From Cristatella mucedo (Eukaryota; Bryozoa; Phylactolaemata; Cristatellidae): a stretch of DNA of 64,000 bases. Positions 21,123 to 32,252 of this stretch are shown piece by piece (position 1 is the first letter of the stretch; the number at the start of each line of letters is the position of its first letter). The DNA lies in the NCBI GenBank assembly GCA_009760855.2, contig WPIO01000060.1, positions 859,501 to 923,500 of the forward strand, written 5' to 3'. The translations under genes and the position numbers were made by a program. A model generated the notes under the pieces. It saw nothing but the letters and a program-made list of their open reading frames with translations, had not been told where the DNA came from and did no database searches.

Positions 21123-22935
21123 CAGGGAAGCTTGTGCAGTGGGCTAAATAATCGACAGCGAATCGAGTAAATAAATCTCCGTGGCCGCAATGCGCGCACC
21201 GTGCGCCGGCGCCTCCTACGGTAGGTACGTTCTCTTCTTCCAGTTTTCCAGCGTTTTGTTTCTTTCGTTTCTTGACGCCGCTGATTGGCGCTTTGATGCG
21301 CGGCAGGCGGCGGTTGAGGACGAGTTGCGGCGGGCCGCCGCCGGAGACACCTCCACTACCACCACCTCGCTCCGGCGGCGCTCAAGCCAGGCCCCGCCGC
21401 CGCCGCCGCCGTGAGGACCTGAGCCGCTGCCGCCGCACCTGCCAGACAGCATAATGCCACGCGTCCGCGCGGCGGCGGCGGCGGCAGGGTGCGGTGCGGC
21501 GTCTTGGCGGCACGCGCTTCGAGCCGGCGCTGCCGCTCCTGACGAGCCGACGAAGGACCCGAGTCAAACAACTGCGGACTGGCGCGTTTACAAGCGCGCC
21601 GCATTGTTTGCCGCCAGCCTGGCAGCGAGAGGCCCTAATCTGACATGCCCGCGCTGCGGCGACGGCACCTCGAAACGAGCGAGTAATGACGACGCAGGCG
21701 GCGGAAAGCAATCGCCTCCTCGTCCGGCGACTTTCTTCCGCTCGCCGCCCGCCCGGTCGGCCGGCCGGCGACCCGCGGCGCGGCCGCCTCGCTCGCTCGC
21801 TCGCCGCAGCGTCGCGGCGTCGCTCCGATCGGAGCGGGCCACCCTAAGAGGCGAACGTCGTGACCGGCGGGCTCGCTAGCTCGCCGCATCGAAGCAGACA
21901 GAGCCGGCTGTCCAGTCGTGATGCTGGCTCGCGCCTCCGGGCGGCCCGGCGCCGCGCGCCCGGCGCGCTTGCTTCTACCGCCCGCGCCCTAGGCCGGGCC
22001 GAGCCTCGCTGCGGGTCGTCGAGAGGAGTCAGACTTGTCATTGGCTAGCTAGCGCTGCCGTCGCGATATCCGAGTGCCAGCCGCGGTCAAGCGAGCCGGC
22101 CCGGATCGAGCGCCGACCGATAGCGCGGCCATCGCTCTCGCGGCCATCGCTCCGGCGAGTGGCCGCCGGCGCCCAGCAGCCCACTCGCCGGAGCGATGGC
22201 CGCGAGACAGCGCCTCCCGCCGCGCGCTCGCTCGCTCCCCCGATTTGTTCGAGTCGGCGCCGTTAGGCTGCGGCGGTGGCAACTGCCGCCGGTGCGAGCT
22301 GCAGCGTCGCGGTAATTAGCTCCCGCTCGCTGTGAGCTGACTCGGGTGCGGTGGTCGGACGCGGCGCGCGCGCTTTGATGCCGCGGCAACGAGAGAAAAC
22401 ACGACTCGAGCTCGCCGCAGCTGCCGCAGCACGTCGGCGGCAGCTGCAGCGGCCGATTGAACTGCCGAAAAAGTGCTTTGTCCGGCGGCGTGCCGAGTGC
22501 TCTTATTGCCGCGACCGTTTGTCACGCTCCGCCGCGGCGCGCCCGCGGCAGCTGCTCGCGGGCTCCTCCCTCTCGGCTCCCAGCCGGCGGCGGCGGCGGC
22601 GCCGGCGGTGGCAGCACCGGCGGCAGCGGCAGCGGGGCTGGAGGCTGCCGCGCGCTGGCGTAGAGCTGTAAGGCCTTCGCTGTACCAACGCAGCGCTTAG
22701 TAGCCGCCACCGCGACGCCGCCGCAGCCGCCTAGAAACTGGATTCGCGACCGCGTGCCATCGCCGCGCGTCGCACGGGCGCGTGGCGACTGCACGTGGGC
22801 GGTGCGACGCATTGCGCCTCGCCTCCATGTACTCTACGGGGCCGCGAGCGAGGAAGCGCGGAGACGCGATGCTGCGCCGGGCTGGCGCCTCCAGCTGCAA
22901 CGCTGCGCCGCCTGAAATCGAGCTAACGAACGACG
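21123..22935. other. large GC-rich, CpG-dense island
   Basis: About 1.8 kb of very GC-rich sequence with many CpG and many overlapping open frames on both strands (up to 141 codons). It has short GCC/GGC runs and a large inverted repeat (separate entry). It could be a promoter or first-exon region. No protein domain, TATA-initiator pair or splice structure is convincing. Confidence 0.45.
22136..22207. repeat. perfect 27-bp inverted repeat, 18-bp spacer
   Basis: The left arm 22,136-22,162 (TCTCGCGGCCATCGCTCCGG plus CGAGTGG) is the exact reverse complement of 22,181-22,207. The spacer is CCGCCGGCGCCCAGCAGC. Just upstream, GCGGCCATCGCTC is present as an extra direct copy (22,124-22,137). Confidence 0.95.
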
Positions 22936-23014
22936 AATGTAAAGCGCCTAGAAAGAGATTAAGTTCTCTGAGGGCGCTTTATCAAGTGCAATATTATTAT
23001 TATTATTATTATTA
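22936..23014 (+). mobile_element. solitary LINE-alpha tail with (ATT)n
   Basis: ATGTAAAGCGCCTAGAAAGA through GCGCTTTATCAAGTGCAAT is followed by about seven ATT units. Only about 50 bp of the LINE 3' end is present. It sits immediately before the 3' end of the minus-strand LINE-beta. Confidence 0.92.
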
Positions 23015-23015
23015 A

Positions 23016-26000
23016 TGTAATGTCTCTCCGTCAGTAACTCCACAAAGTCATACAGACCATGTGGGTGTTACGCAGGAGAGTTTTGTATAGCGCTCTCACA
23101 GCCTAAGCGGCTTTCGGTACGCATTCGGTAGCCAACAGACTTCGTCTCACGCAACAAAGAGAAAGTGGGAAGCATAGCAGAGTCAGGAGAGCAGTTGAGG
23201 TAGTGAGTAGCATAGAAGTAGCAGTTCAGGACCGCTAAAAAAGATGTGCCACAGTCGGCAGTTGGAGAGTAGATGTCGTTGCATAAGAATTGTGGAAGCG
23301 AGTTCCACAGTCTAGGACCTGCAGAGCTAAAGCTTCTGTCGCCAACTGTGTTTAAGCGGAGGAATGGGACAGCTAATTTATTGTCCACACAGGACCTGAG
23401 GGCGCGAACAGGCTGAAACTGATGCAGCAGCTCAGCTAAGTATGAAGGAGCCAAGCCGTGGCGGGCCTTGTGGGTCAGCGTAAGAACTTTGCTCTGCATC
23501 CTTTGCTCAACCGGCAACCATTCTAGCTCTTTCAGCAAAGGAGACACGTGCTCAAACCGCTGGGACTTGAAGACCAGCCTTGCAGCCATATTCATTGTCT
23601 GCTGTAGTGGCATAATAGCTTTCTTTGGCAGCCCAGCCAAAAGGGAAATACAATAATCAAGCCGAGACAGAACTAGAGAGCTAGTTAAATTTTTCACAAG
23701 CCACTGTGGAAGACAGCTTCTAATCTTGGATAGAGATCGGACGTGATGGTTAGCTGTAGAGGCGGTCTTCTGAATAAAGCTTTTGAAATTGAGGCAGCTG
23801 TCGAACACGACACCTAAATTTTGAGCACATGGCGATGGCCACACAATAGCATCACCTATTAGAACAGCAAAGCCTTTTAATCCAGCCATACGCTTAGGGT
23901 GTCCTATGAGCAGCAGTTCGGTTTTATCGTCATTTAATTTCAGGAAGTTTTCCGACATCCAGGATCGAATATCAGCAAGGCAAGCATTCAGTTTCTCAGT
24001 TGCTGCAGCAGATTCCGACGGTTTAAATAACAAATACAACTGAGTATCGTCAGCATAGAAGTGATATCCTATTCCATGGGCCTTAATCACTTTTCCCAGA
24101 GGTTGTGTATAAATGGAGAACAGCAAGGGACCGAGTACAGACCCTTGAGGGACTCCACAGGTGACCCTTCTCATGTCTGAGACCTGACCCTCACACGACA
24201 CGGATTGAACACGATCAGACTAGTAGGATTTAAACCACGCCAGTGCTTAGTCTGCCAGACCGATCGTTGTTCTCAATCATTCAAGCAGAACTTCGTGATC
24301 AATGGTGTCGAAGGCAGCAGACAGATCTAGCAGAGCTAGGGCAGTGACATTTCCGTCGTCGTTGCCACGCAGAATGTCATTGCTAACATGGAGGAGAGCA
24401 GTTTCAGTAGAGTGCTGCCTCTTGAACCCTGATTGAAATGTTTCTGACATTCCGTTATTTTCAATATGTTCAACTAGCTACTTAGCAACAATTTTTTCAA
24501 GAATCTTTGATAAGAACGGAAGAAGGGACACTTGACGATAGTTTGCTAGGACCTCTGTGTCTAATCCAGGCTTTTTAAGAATAGGTCTAACGATTGCCGA
24601 TTTGAAGGACTTGGGACGATCCGTTTTCCCAAAGAAGCATTAAAAATCTTGGTTATGGCAGGGCTAAGTTGGTCTGCAAGTGAAGACCACAGAGATGAAG
24701 GTATAGGGTCTGCAGGAGACGAGCTCTTTTTGCTAGACCTTATTAAGGCAGCCACATAACAGGCAGAAACATCGGAGAACCTTTTAAGAAAGGTCACAGA
24801 TTGAGGAACGGCGATTGCTTTGGTCGGAGGGGGCTTAATGAAGGCACGAATGTGCTCAATTTTTTCAGTAAAGAAGGCTGAAAACTTTTCGGCTGAGCCC
24901 TTAATATCTGGGGAGTCAGACCTGACAACATTGGCCAGTAAATGGTTTAGTGTCTTATAAATCTGTTTAGTGTCCGACTGGCAGGAATTCAGTTTTCTAA
25001 TGAAAAAAGAAGCCCTGGCTTTTTTAAGCTTTCGTGTGTAAACACGAAGGAAGTCTTTAAAATTGACTAGGTCTGCCTCAGACCCCGATTTCTTGAAACG
25101 ACGTTCCAGCCTGCGCTTAACACGGCGCATCTTAAGGAGTTTTTTGTAAATTGAAAGCAATCTCGACGACTTTGAACACGGATAGAGCGAACGGGAGCAT
25201 GCTTGTCAAGAGCACTCCTGAGTGTCATGTTCATCGCATCAGTGAGGGTATCGAGGCTGCCGGTCGAGTCTGAATGCAGATCAAGAAGGCCTGCATCACA
25301 AACGGATTTCAAAAACTTGGCCATGTCAATGCTTTGTAAGTTACGTCGTTTGGCAAATTCGACATTACCCTGCACGTACGAGGGAGCAGGAAAAGTAAAC
25401 GAGACCGAACAATGATCTGAGAGGGTCAGTGGGCACACCACAAAGTCAGTGGGGAGGACATCCTTAGTGATCACGAGATCTAGAATGTGGCCACCGACGT
25501 GGGTGCTATGATTAACGTGTTGGGCCAAACCAAAATTCTCCAGACAGTCAAGAAATGAGCGGACCTGGCTGTTGCTAGGGTTGTCAACGTGAATAGTGAA
25601 GTCTCCTACAATCAGTAGCGGCCTGTCACACACAAATATTTTAGCGAGGAACTCTGAAAACTCCTCTGTAAACAAGTTTAGACAGCCAGAAGGAGGCCGG
25701 TATATTGCAACGGTGAGAGGCATTGTCTTTGATGAAGACCTGATAGCAACCGATTCAAACGATGAACCATGCGAGAAACTGCACATTCTATAGCCAAACG
25801 ATTCGCGAATAACAATTGCAACTCCACCACCAACCTTGTCAGAACGCATGGACTGATAGAATGAGAACCCGGTTGGGGTGGTCTCGGAAATACAGCTACT
25901 GGAACAAGGCGTCATCCAGGTTTCTGTAAGCAGAAATGCATCTAGCTTCTCCTGGACCACCCGATCGTGGATAAGTAACCCCTTGGTTTTTAGCGAGCGG

Positions 26001-26400
26001 ACATTTAGTAGACGGAATTTAAGAGGCTGTCCAACAACTGGGCGACGGCGATGAAGTGGCTCGTATTCTCTACCGTTTGCGTCCGGCCCGTCGGACGCGG
26101 GCTCTTCGAATTTGAATTGGACCTTGGTGACGGCAGTCGGACGACGTTTCACAACGTGCTGGGCTACGGCGGCTGGGCTACTACCGCAACAAGTACTATT
26201 CAGCGCTTTAAACTTACGAGTCGTAGGTTTGATAGCCGAGCTGTTGATACGGCGATTGCAGGATGCAGGAAGGTTCTCACCGACCCGCCGGAGAAGGCCC
26301 GCCGGTAGGTATCGACTAATGGCGACATCGCATCTTATGCTAAGCAGGTCCTGTTTTGTGTAGCATATCCGAGGACAGCTCATAAATAGTCACAGCGAAG
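23016..26400 (-). mobile_element. LINE-beta (L2/CR1-like), nearly full-length, inactivated
   Basis: About 3.4 kb on the minus strand. The first frame (26383-25067, 438 codons) carries an apurinic-like endonuclease, with LNVRSL, TETW, VAIYRPP, GDFTIHVD, DLVIT and SDH motifs in order. GDFTIH has Thr where GDFNIH is usual, which may disable catalysis. A second frame (25160-24561) holds the linker. RT motif A (LDLSAAFDTIDH) lies at about 24,300 among in-frame stops. A third frame (24201-23068, 377 codons) has [10 protein letters not shown], the YADD catalytic box and the CR1/L2-type C-terminus (LEWLPVEQR). Frameshifts between frames make it non-functional. No separate ORF1 was recognised upstream. 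The 3' end is near GGAGAGACATTAC. Confidence 0.93.
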
Positions 26401-26959
26401 ATAGCAGCGGAATACCCGAAGGTATTACGGAGAAATCAAGTAAAGGTCCACACCACGCTAGGAGTCGCCCCAGGCCGCACTTTAGCGCGGGGACGAATGG
26501 TGCCTGAACCGCAGACCAGACCTCGGTCGGTGCGAGCGTGGCCTCGCTTTCGTCGCCTTCGTCGGCGCGCGCCTTTGCCGCCGAAGCGTCAATCGCGGCG
26601 AATCTCGAAATGTTTTCCCCACGAGCCAGCAGCTCGCGCGTGCCGAACGAAGGCGAGCGCATCTTGCTCCGCAGCGCTCAGCAGAGGAGCTCCGGCTAGG
26701 AGTCGGTGCTCGCCGCGCTCTTCCGGTCAGCGCGAGTTCGGGTCCGACAAAACAGGACGTAAGGAGGAGGAGGTAGGCGAGTGAAGGGGGCCACAGCCAG
26801 CCCTCTTCACCTGCGGCGGAGCCAGGGTGAGGGAGTAGCTGCCGCCGCGCGCGGAAGGGCAGCTACCTTGCAAGGCGCTGCCCCCAATTCCCGGTCACCC
26901 TCTCCGAGCAGCGCCGCCGATGCAGTTAAGACGCACTCCGATTCCGTCAGCAACCGTCT
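26401..26959. other. GC-rich stretch
   Basis: CpG-rich, with overlapping open frames on both strands and no recognised domain. It directly follows the 5' end of LINE-beta. The element's own 5' UTR or promoter could extend into it, but this copy alone cannot show that. Confidence 0.4.
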
Positions 26960-27148
26960 GAGCCGCGATGACGCGCTGGGTACGGCGGTTGCTTTTCGCG
27001 ACCTCGATTTTGAGGTAGCGGGTCCGAATCCTGCGCGGTGGGCGAAGCATCGCCGCTGCCGCAAGCAGAGGTGATTGATAGCCGTTAAGGCTCTTCTGTC
27101 GCTAAATGAAAGAGGCTGTAAATTAGCTGGTATTTATTTTATTTCTTT
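26960..27148 (+). mobile_element. SINE-beta copy
   Basis: The head is GAGCCGCGATGACGCGCTGG and the B-box region is GCGGGTCCGAATCCTGC. The body is GTGATTGATAGCCGTTAAGG and the tail is AGCTGGTATTTATTTTATTT. Confidence 0.85.
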
Positions 27149-27494
27149 CTTGTAACCGTCTAGTTGGCATCGGTCGAATAATAAGCGCTGCTGCGATGGT
27201 GCCCTGCAGCTGTGTACATTGCCTGCCGGTCTTTCGCGCCCACGCGAACATCTTGCGGCCCTTGCTTCCCGCCGGATGGACATCCTCGCTCTGACTCCGC
27301 CTCTTACCACGGCTCCGACTGAGGGCGTGGTGCTCGGCGGCCTCGAACGGAAGCGCAGACACCCAACCGGCGTCGTCTCCGTTAAAACTTCCGCCCTTAG
27401 CCCCACGTGCCCAGTCCCAGGAGCTTCGCTAGCCCTTTCCAGGCGGGTGGCTAGCATAAAAATAAAAATTAAATAATAATAATAATGATAAATA
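27149..27494. other. unassigned sequence
   Basis: Moderately GC-rich. Frames of 79-107 codons on both strands are without recognised domains. It ends in ATAATA repeats that lead into the next insertion. Confidence 0.4.
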
Positions 27495-27578
27495 CTACTA
27501 ATAATAATAATAATAATAATAATAATGCACTTGATAAAGCACCCCTAGAGAACTCGATCTCTTTCGATACGCTTTATA
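27495..27578 (-). mobile_element. solitary LINE-alpha tail with (ATT)n
   Basis: On the plus text an (AATAAT)n run is followed by GCACTTGATAAAGCACCCCT and AGAGAACTCGATCTCTTTCG. This is the reverse complement of the LINE-alpha tail. No further LINE sequence is present. Confidence 0.85.
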
Positions 27579-28666
27579 TTTTAATAATGATAATAAAGGA
27601 GGGAGGGGCTACAAACCATCCGGGTGGAGGTGCCGCCAGGCTACCACAGGAGGGTGCCCAGCTTAAATAGTGGTTCTGGAGGCTTGTCGGGCGGAGCGCC
27701 TTAGATTACTAGATTCACGATTTTTTCCGTGGAGACGCTAAGTTTTTCATTACAGGGACAACAATAAGAAGGCTCGATCGTCGCGTCCGGTCACCCAGCG
27801 AATTTCCCGGAGCAGCGTCGTTGCGGTATGGGGGGAGCATAGTTTCAGAGTTGATTCGTAAGCAAACTTTTTCCAGACAGGCCTTTAGAGACCTGCCTCG
27901 CGCTCTCGGCGCGCCACTTGGCGCTCTTTAAATTATGCGCATAGATTTCGGGTGGCTGGCCATGTGAGCAGGCTTTCCCAAAGCGGGAAATGGCTACTCT
28001 TTTTTTCATGCAGCTGCCAAAGAACCGTTATGCGTGGGACTATTTCCGGGCACTCCTCGCACCGGGTCCTGGCCAGACGATTGCGAGTGCTCGAGAACGC
28101 TATTGGTTGCGCTCTCCGTCATCCTTACGTACGTCTGCACGGTACAGTTTACGTACGTAACTGCAACAGAAGTTGCTCGGATGCCCCTTCCACCGCGCAA
28201 TCTTTATCTCGATCCATACGATCACAAAATCGTTGATAGGAGAGATCACATGATTTGATCACATGATCAATGATCTTGATCTCTGGGTTAGGTGCATACA
28301 CTTCACGATCCAGGTTGTGGTATGGGCGGGTTCCCTGCAGCGGGCAATCCTGTGTCGTAACCGTAGTAACCTCAGCCGACGGATGTCGACATTCAGCCCC
28401 AAGTGTCCTTCCCAGCTGCTATATACATGGTGCAAGTCCACATCGAGGCCACACGAGCAGTATATCCGTCGTTCTTCCAGTTTGCACTCGTTGGACACCC
28501 GAGAGACCTCACGAATGGCCGCGGGAATTCTAGCGAAAAGCCGAATGGCTTACGAATTTGACGAATGAAACTAATTAATGAGAGATATCGACACGGTGCT
28601 GGCTTTCTGACCGAGCGAATTAAATTTACTGAATTTTCAGCCACCTATTTTGCATAAAATATAAAT
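27579..28666. other. unassigned sequence
   Basis: A short palindromic cluster (TTACGTACGT, twice) lies near 28,126-28,160. A repeated GATCACATGAT motif lies near 28,244-28,268. A 101-codon frame (28263-28568) has no recognised domain. Confidence 0.4.
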
Positions 28667-28797
28667 ATGATTCATTTATATAGCGCCCCAAGAGAACTTA
28701 ATCTCTATTCAGGCGCTTCACATATGCCTCGGGGCTCGAGCCCACGACCTCAGTCAGACCTTGGTCGGGGCGAGCACCTTAACCGCTAGGCCAAACC
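28667..28797 (-). mobile_element. SINE-alpha copy, well preserved
   Basis: The minus strand reads TTTGGCCTAGCGGTTAAGG (A box), GGCTCGAGCCCCGAGG (B-box region), GAAGCGCCTGAATAGAGATT, AAGTTCTCTTGGGGCGCTAT and ATAAATGAATC. Both hairpin stems pair fully. Confidence 0.95.
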
Positions 28798-30553
28798 AGC
28801 TCGGCATGGTATACTATACTCGGCATGGTATACTCGGATGGGGTACTAACGTTACTAGAGCGGCCCACATTCGTTGCGCATGTTTAGTGTCGCTTTACAG
28901 GGGAGCTCTCGTTTTTTTTAGGGGATAGTATATTAATGGGGTTTTAGTTGCTTAAATCGTTTGAAACAGGTTTCAAAAGGCCTGCCAAGCGACGAGGCTT
29001 ACGCGCGCTGCTGACACCTGCTCTTTCAGATTAAGTACGCGAATTACCTTTCCTCTTACAATGAAATAGGTTCCCAGGAAAAGTGCCTTCAAAACGAAGC
29101 TGACGGATTTTTAATTTTGAACAATTTTGAATGGCCAAAAGCAATACAAATTAAAACCAAACAAGTTCTTGAATAGATTAAACCCCTTTATTCCAAACAT
29201 TTATTTTTAAAAAGGTCCCAAATCCTAGGCGTCACTCCTTCAAGGGCGAGGTTCAGCTGATGTAAATAAATCGTGTATACAAACATTGCCTCGTGACCTT
29301 TTGACCGAGTTACAACGGTACCCCAGGACGCCCGGAAGTTTACTCATTCGCAGCCTATCTAGAATGAGAATGCGCTCGAGCTTTGGCGAACGCCACGTGA
29401 CTAGCGAGCGCGTCCCTTTTATTTAGAATCGTCTGATTTGATTATGCAGTGGCGGCACCGATCGTCAATAAAGGACGCGAATCAACGCTTCCGACGCGAC
29501 GCGATCTAAGCAAAAGTCCGCTTTGCTACTAGCCGGTCAATCGGCGGCCGACAGCACGGGTCGGCAGGCCCACCGCTTCGGCCGCAGCCGCAGCGATCCG
29601 AAAGCATCCAGGAGGCAATGCGAAATCCGTCTTCTTGTCTTGAACAGCCGGTGCGCAATTGTAATCTACAATTTTATTAAAATGTTTCAATCAATTCAAC
29701 CGAGCCGCGACGCGTCGGTCAACGGACACGGACACGGAGCCCGTCCGGCACCGGAGGCGCTCCTCTCGCCGCACGAAGAGTCACGTGGTTCACGACGGTC
29801 CGACGATCCGGCGGTCTGACGGTCCGCCACTCCAACGGTCCGGCGGTCCTTTGATGAAAGGGTGCTGACGCGTAACCTTCCTCCTCTGCCGTTTCCTTTT
29901 CTAAGGAGGTGGTCTAATTTCGGAGCTTTGTCAAGAGGGATGTCTTAATTAATGGATTAGCCGACCGAAAACAAAAAAACTGGCCACGAGCTACGGATCC
30001 AGACGATCCGGTAGTAGTGTACTTTGCTATATAATGTTTGCCGATAATAATCTTTAATAATATTCTTTGTTAACTGCACCATGCGAGCACTGTGTATGAT
30101 TAAGGACGCTTTAATCGGCTCGAATTCAGAACAGCTAACTCGGAAGCGTGCGCATGCGCCTAACTTAAGAGAGTGCGAGGCTTGACTTTCCACCTAAAGC
30201 TACTACACGAAATGTGTCCGGAAATGAACGAACCATATTTAACGCGGTGCGCAATCAAGATACATTAGTCATATTGATTTTACGTTTATGAGCTGTATTT
30301 TGTAGCAAAAACCCGTCTTATGACCGCTTTGCATTCACAGACCTGTGAACACACGGACGAACGCACATTCACTCTTAAAATATACACGCGTTCACACAGT
30401 CAACACACTCACCAAAAACCACACATGAGCGTACTAATGAATTTCGAATATTAAGATATTAAAGCATACATATACAATACTGTATCGCAGAGTGCAGCGT
30501 ATTTAGAGTCATCACTCTAACAACAACTTGTACGTTCGCGACAAAGCAAGTGC
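28798..30553. other. unassigned sequence
   Basis: A run of degenerate GGTCCG(A/G)CG units occurs at about 29,785-29,850, in an otherwise CpG-rich stretch at 29,500-29,850. No repeat family or protein was recognised. Frames up to 98 codons appear to be chance. Confidence 0.4.
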
Positions 30554-30618
30554 AAAGCGCCTAGAAAGAGATTAAGTTCTCTGAGGGCGCTTTATCAAGT
30601 GTATTATTATTATTATTA
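30554..30618 (+). mobile_element. solitary LINE-alpha tail with (ATT)n
   Basis: AAAGCGCCTAGAAAGAGATT through GGGCGCTTTATCAAGTGTATT is followed by about five ATT units. The hairpin is identical to those at 20,677 and 22,936. No upstream LINE sequence is present. Confidence 0.92.
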
Positions 30619-31861
30619 ATAAAATCGTGCCGACTTCGGGATCTCCCTAAGCATGCTTTGCAGGTCGCACCGGAAAGATAATTATTTCCTTTTAATTGCC
30701 CGACCTGCCTAGCTTTCAGCGAAATAATAATGATGAATAATAGCGATATAAAAAACAATAGATAATAGTAATAATATGATAATGAATGCCTGTGGAAGAA
30801 ATTTGAGCGAGAGAGAAAGAAGACTCGGTGTGACTCGGCTGCCAGCCACTTCACCTTGCTAGGGGCTCTATTTTGTTTTTAAGCGCTTGCTAGCGGTTAT
30901 TTTCTTGTCTAATAAAATATATCTAGCACCGTTGATCGTTAAAATATGCTTGCAACACTAGGTTGGAACTGGTTTCATCTCTTCTCCAGCGAACCAACGA
31001 TGCTCGCGCTACGGCATGACGCCAGCTTGTCCCACCACCGCTGGCGGCCAGTCCGAAGACGGCGTCACCTGCTCGAGCGCGCAAACTGCTGATCGGCGCA
31101 ACGGAATCGAAAGAAGAAGCTGCAAATATATTTCCTCCACATTCTCATCCGGTAAATGTCGCGATCGCTGTTGCAAGGGTGAAATCTCTCGGGCAGGCAG
31201 CTGATAGAACAGTTGCACCATCATTTACTGAAAGGCCGCTGCCTGACTCATTGGTATGTAGCTGGCTGTCCGGTGCATAGCAATAGCGCGAGGCGGGCCA
31301 TCTGGATCATCAGTGCAGTGCATGCTTAGCCTGCAAGTCCATAACCGCTTGAGCACTTTTCGAGGGGCTATTAAAGGATCGTGCCGCAGCTCGGCATCCG
31401 GCTCGCGATTCTCGCTTCGGCCGCCGCCGCCGCAGCAGCCGGAAGTTGGCATCGTTCTTCAGCTGAGCCTGTGTCGCTTACCTGCAATCCCAGTCTCAGG
31501 CGGGACGGCGAGGAAGATCGACGGGATGGGGTGGAATAGTGAGGCATGACGAAAGATCTTCCGCTCAAAGAGCGCCCGCGCCGTGCGTCATTGCGGCTGG
31601 CTGGGAGGGGTGCGGTCATTAGTCGGCGTCTCCGCAGCTGAAGATTGAACCCCTGCGACTCAGCTCAAAGTTGTCACTCGGTACTCTCTATTGAAGATGT
31701 AGACACGCGCTGCACGCTGGTACTCGTAAAAAGCTCAGAGTAAAGTATGCGGATTGCGTGGAGCCTAGAAGATAAAAGTGTACTGCGTATATCGTCATAC
31801 CCGCAGTAAGTGCCGCATTCGTGGCGCAACGGCGTGCTGGAAAGGCTGGATGGCTGGAAAG
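30619..31861. other. unassigned sequence
   Basis: AT-rich near 30,720-30,790, then CpG-rich in parts. Small frames carry no recognised domain. Confidence 0.4.
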
Positions 31862-31930
31862 GTTGTTACACAGTCGGCAGCAGGAGAGAAGATGAGATGC
31901 CGCTGCTTAAGAAATGATTATCGAATTTTA
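31862..31930 (-). mobile_element. LINE-beta 3' UTR fragment
   Basis: ACAGTCGGCAGCAGGAGAG followed by ATG..GCTTAAGAA matches the LINE-beta 3' UTR at 11,328-11,370 and 23,253-23,290. It is too short to place more exactly. Confidence 0.55.
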
Positions 31931-31994
31931 CACGGGAATATGCTAGGCATTCTTCGGAAGCAAAATTAAAGTGATAACAAAGTAGCGGTCATTT

Positions 31995-32110
31995 GATAAA
32001 AGAGCCTCATTTTGAGATTGCAGCAGAAGAGTCTTAAATGCTATCACGACCGCTTGCAGTGGAAAAAAAACTATTACCCGCTGCAGGACTCTAGCCCGAA
32101 ACCGGGTCGC
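31995..32110 (-). mobile_element. SINE-beta copy, old
   Basis: The minus strand shows the family body (CAAGCGGTCGTGATAGCATT, then GACTCTTCTGCTGCAATCTC) and a damaged B box. It lies directly next to a SINE-alpha copy. Confidence 0.65.
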
Positions 32111-32131
32111 GAATAATAAATAATGATAAAC

Positions 32132-32252
32132 AATTAATTTGTATAGCGCCCTAAGAGAACTTAATCTCTATTCAGATGCCTCACATATGCTACGGAGCTC
32201 AAGCCCATGACCTCGGTCAGATCTTGGTCGGGGCGAGCACCTTGACCAATCG
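32132..32252 (-). mobile_element. SINE-alpha copy
   Basis: The minus strand has GGTCAAGGTGCTCGCCCCGA, the B-box region GGGCTTGAGCTCC and the tail ATCTGAATAGAGATTAAGTT..GGGCGCTATACAAATTAATT. The inner hairpin stem is intact. Confidence 0.88.
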
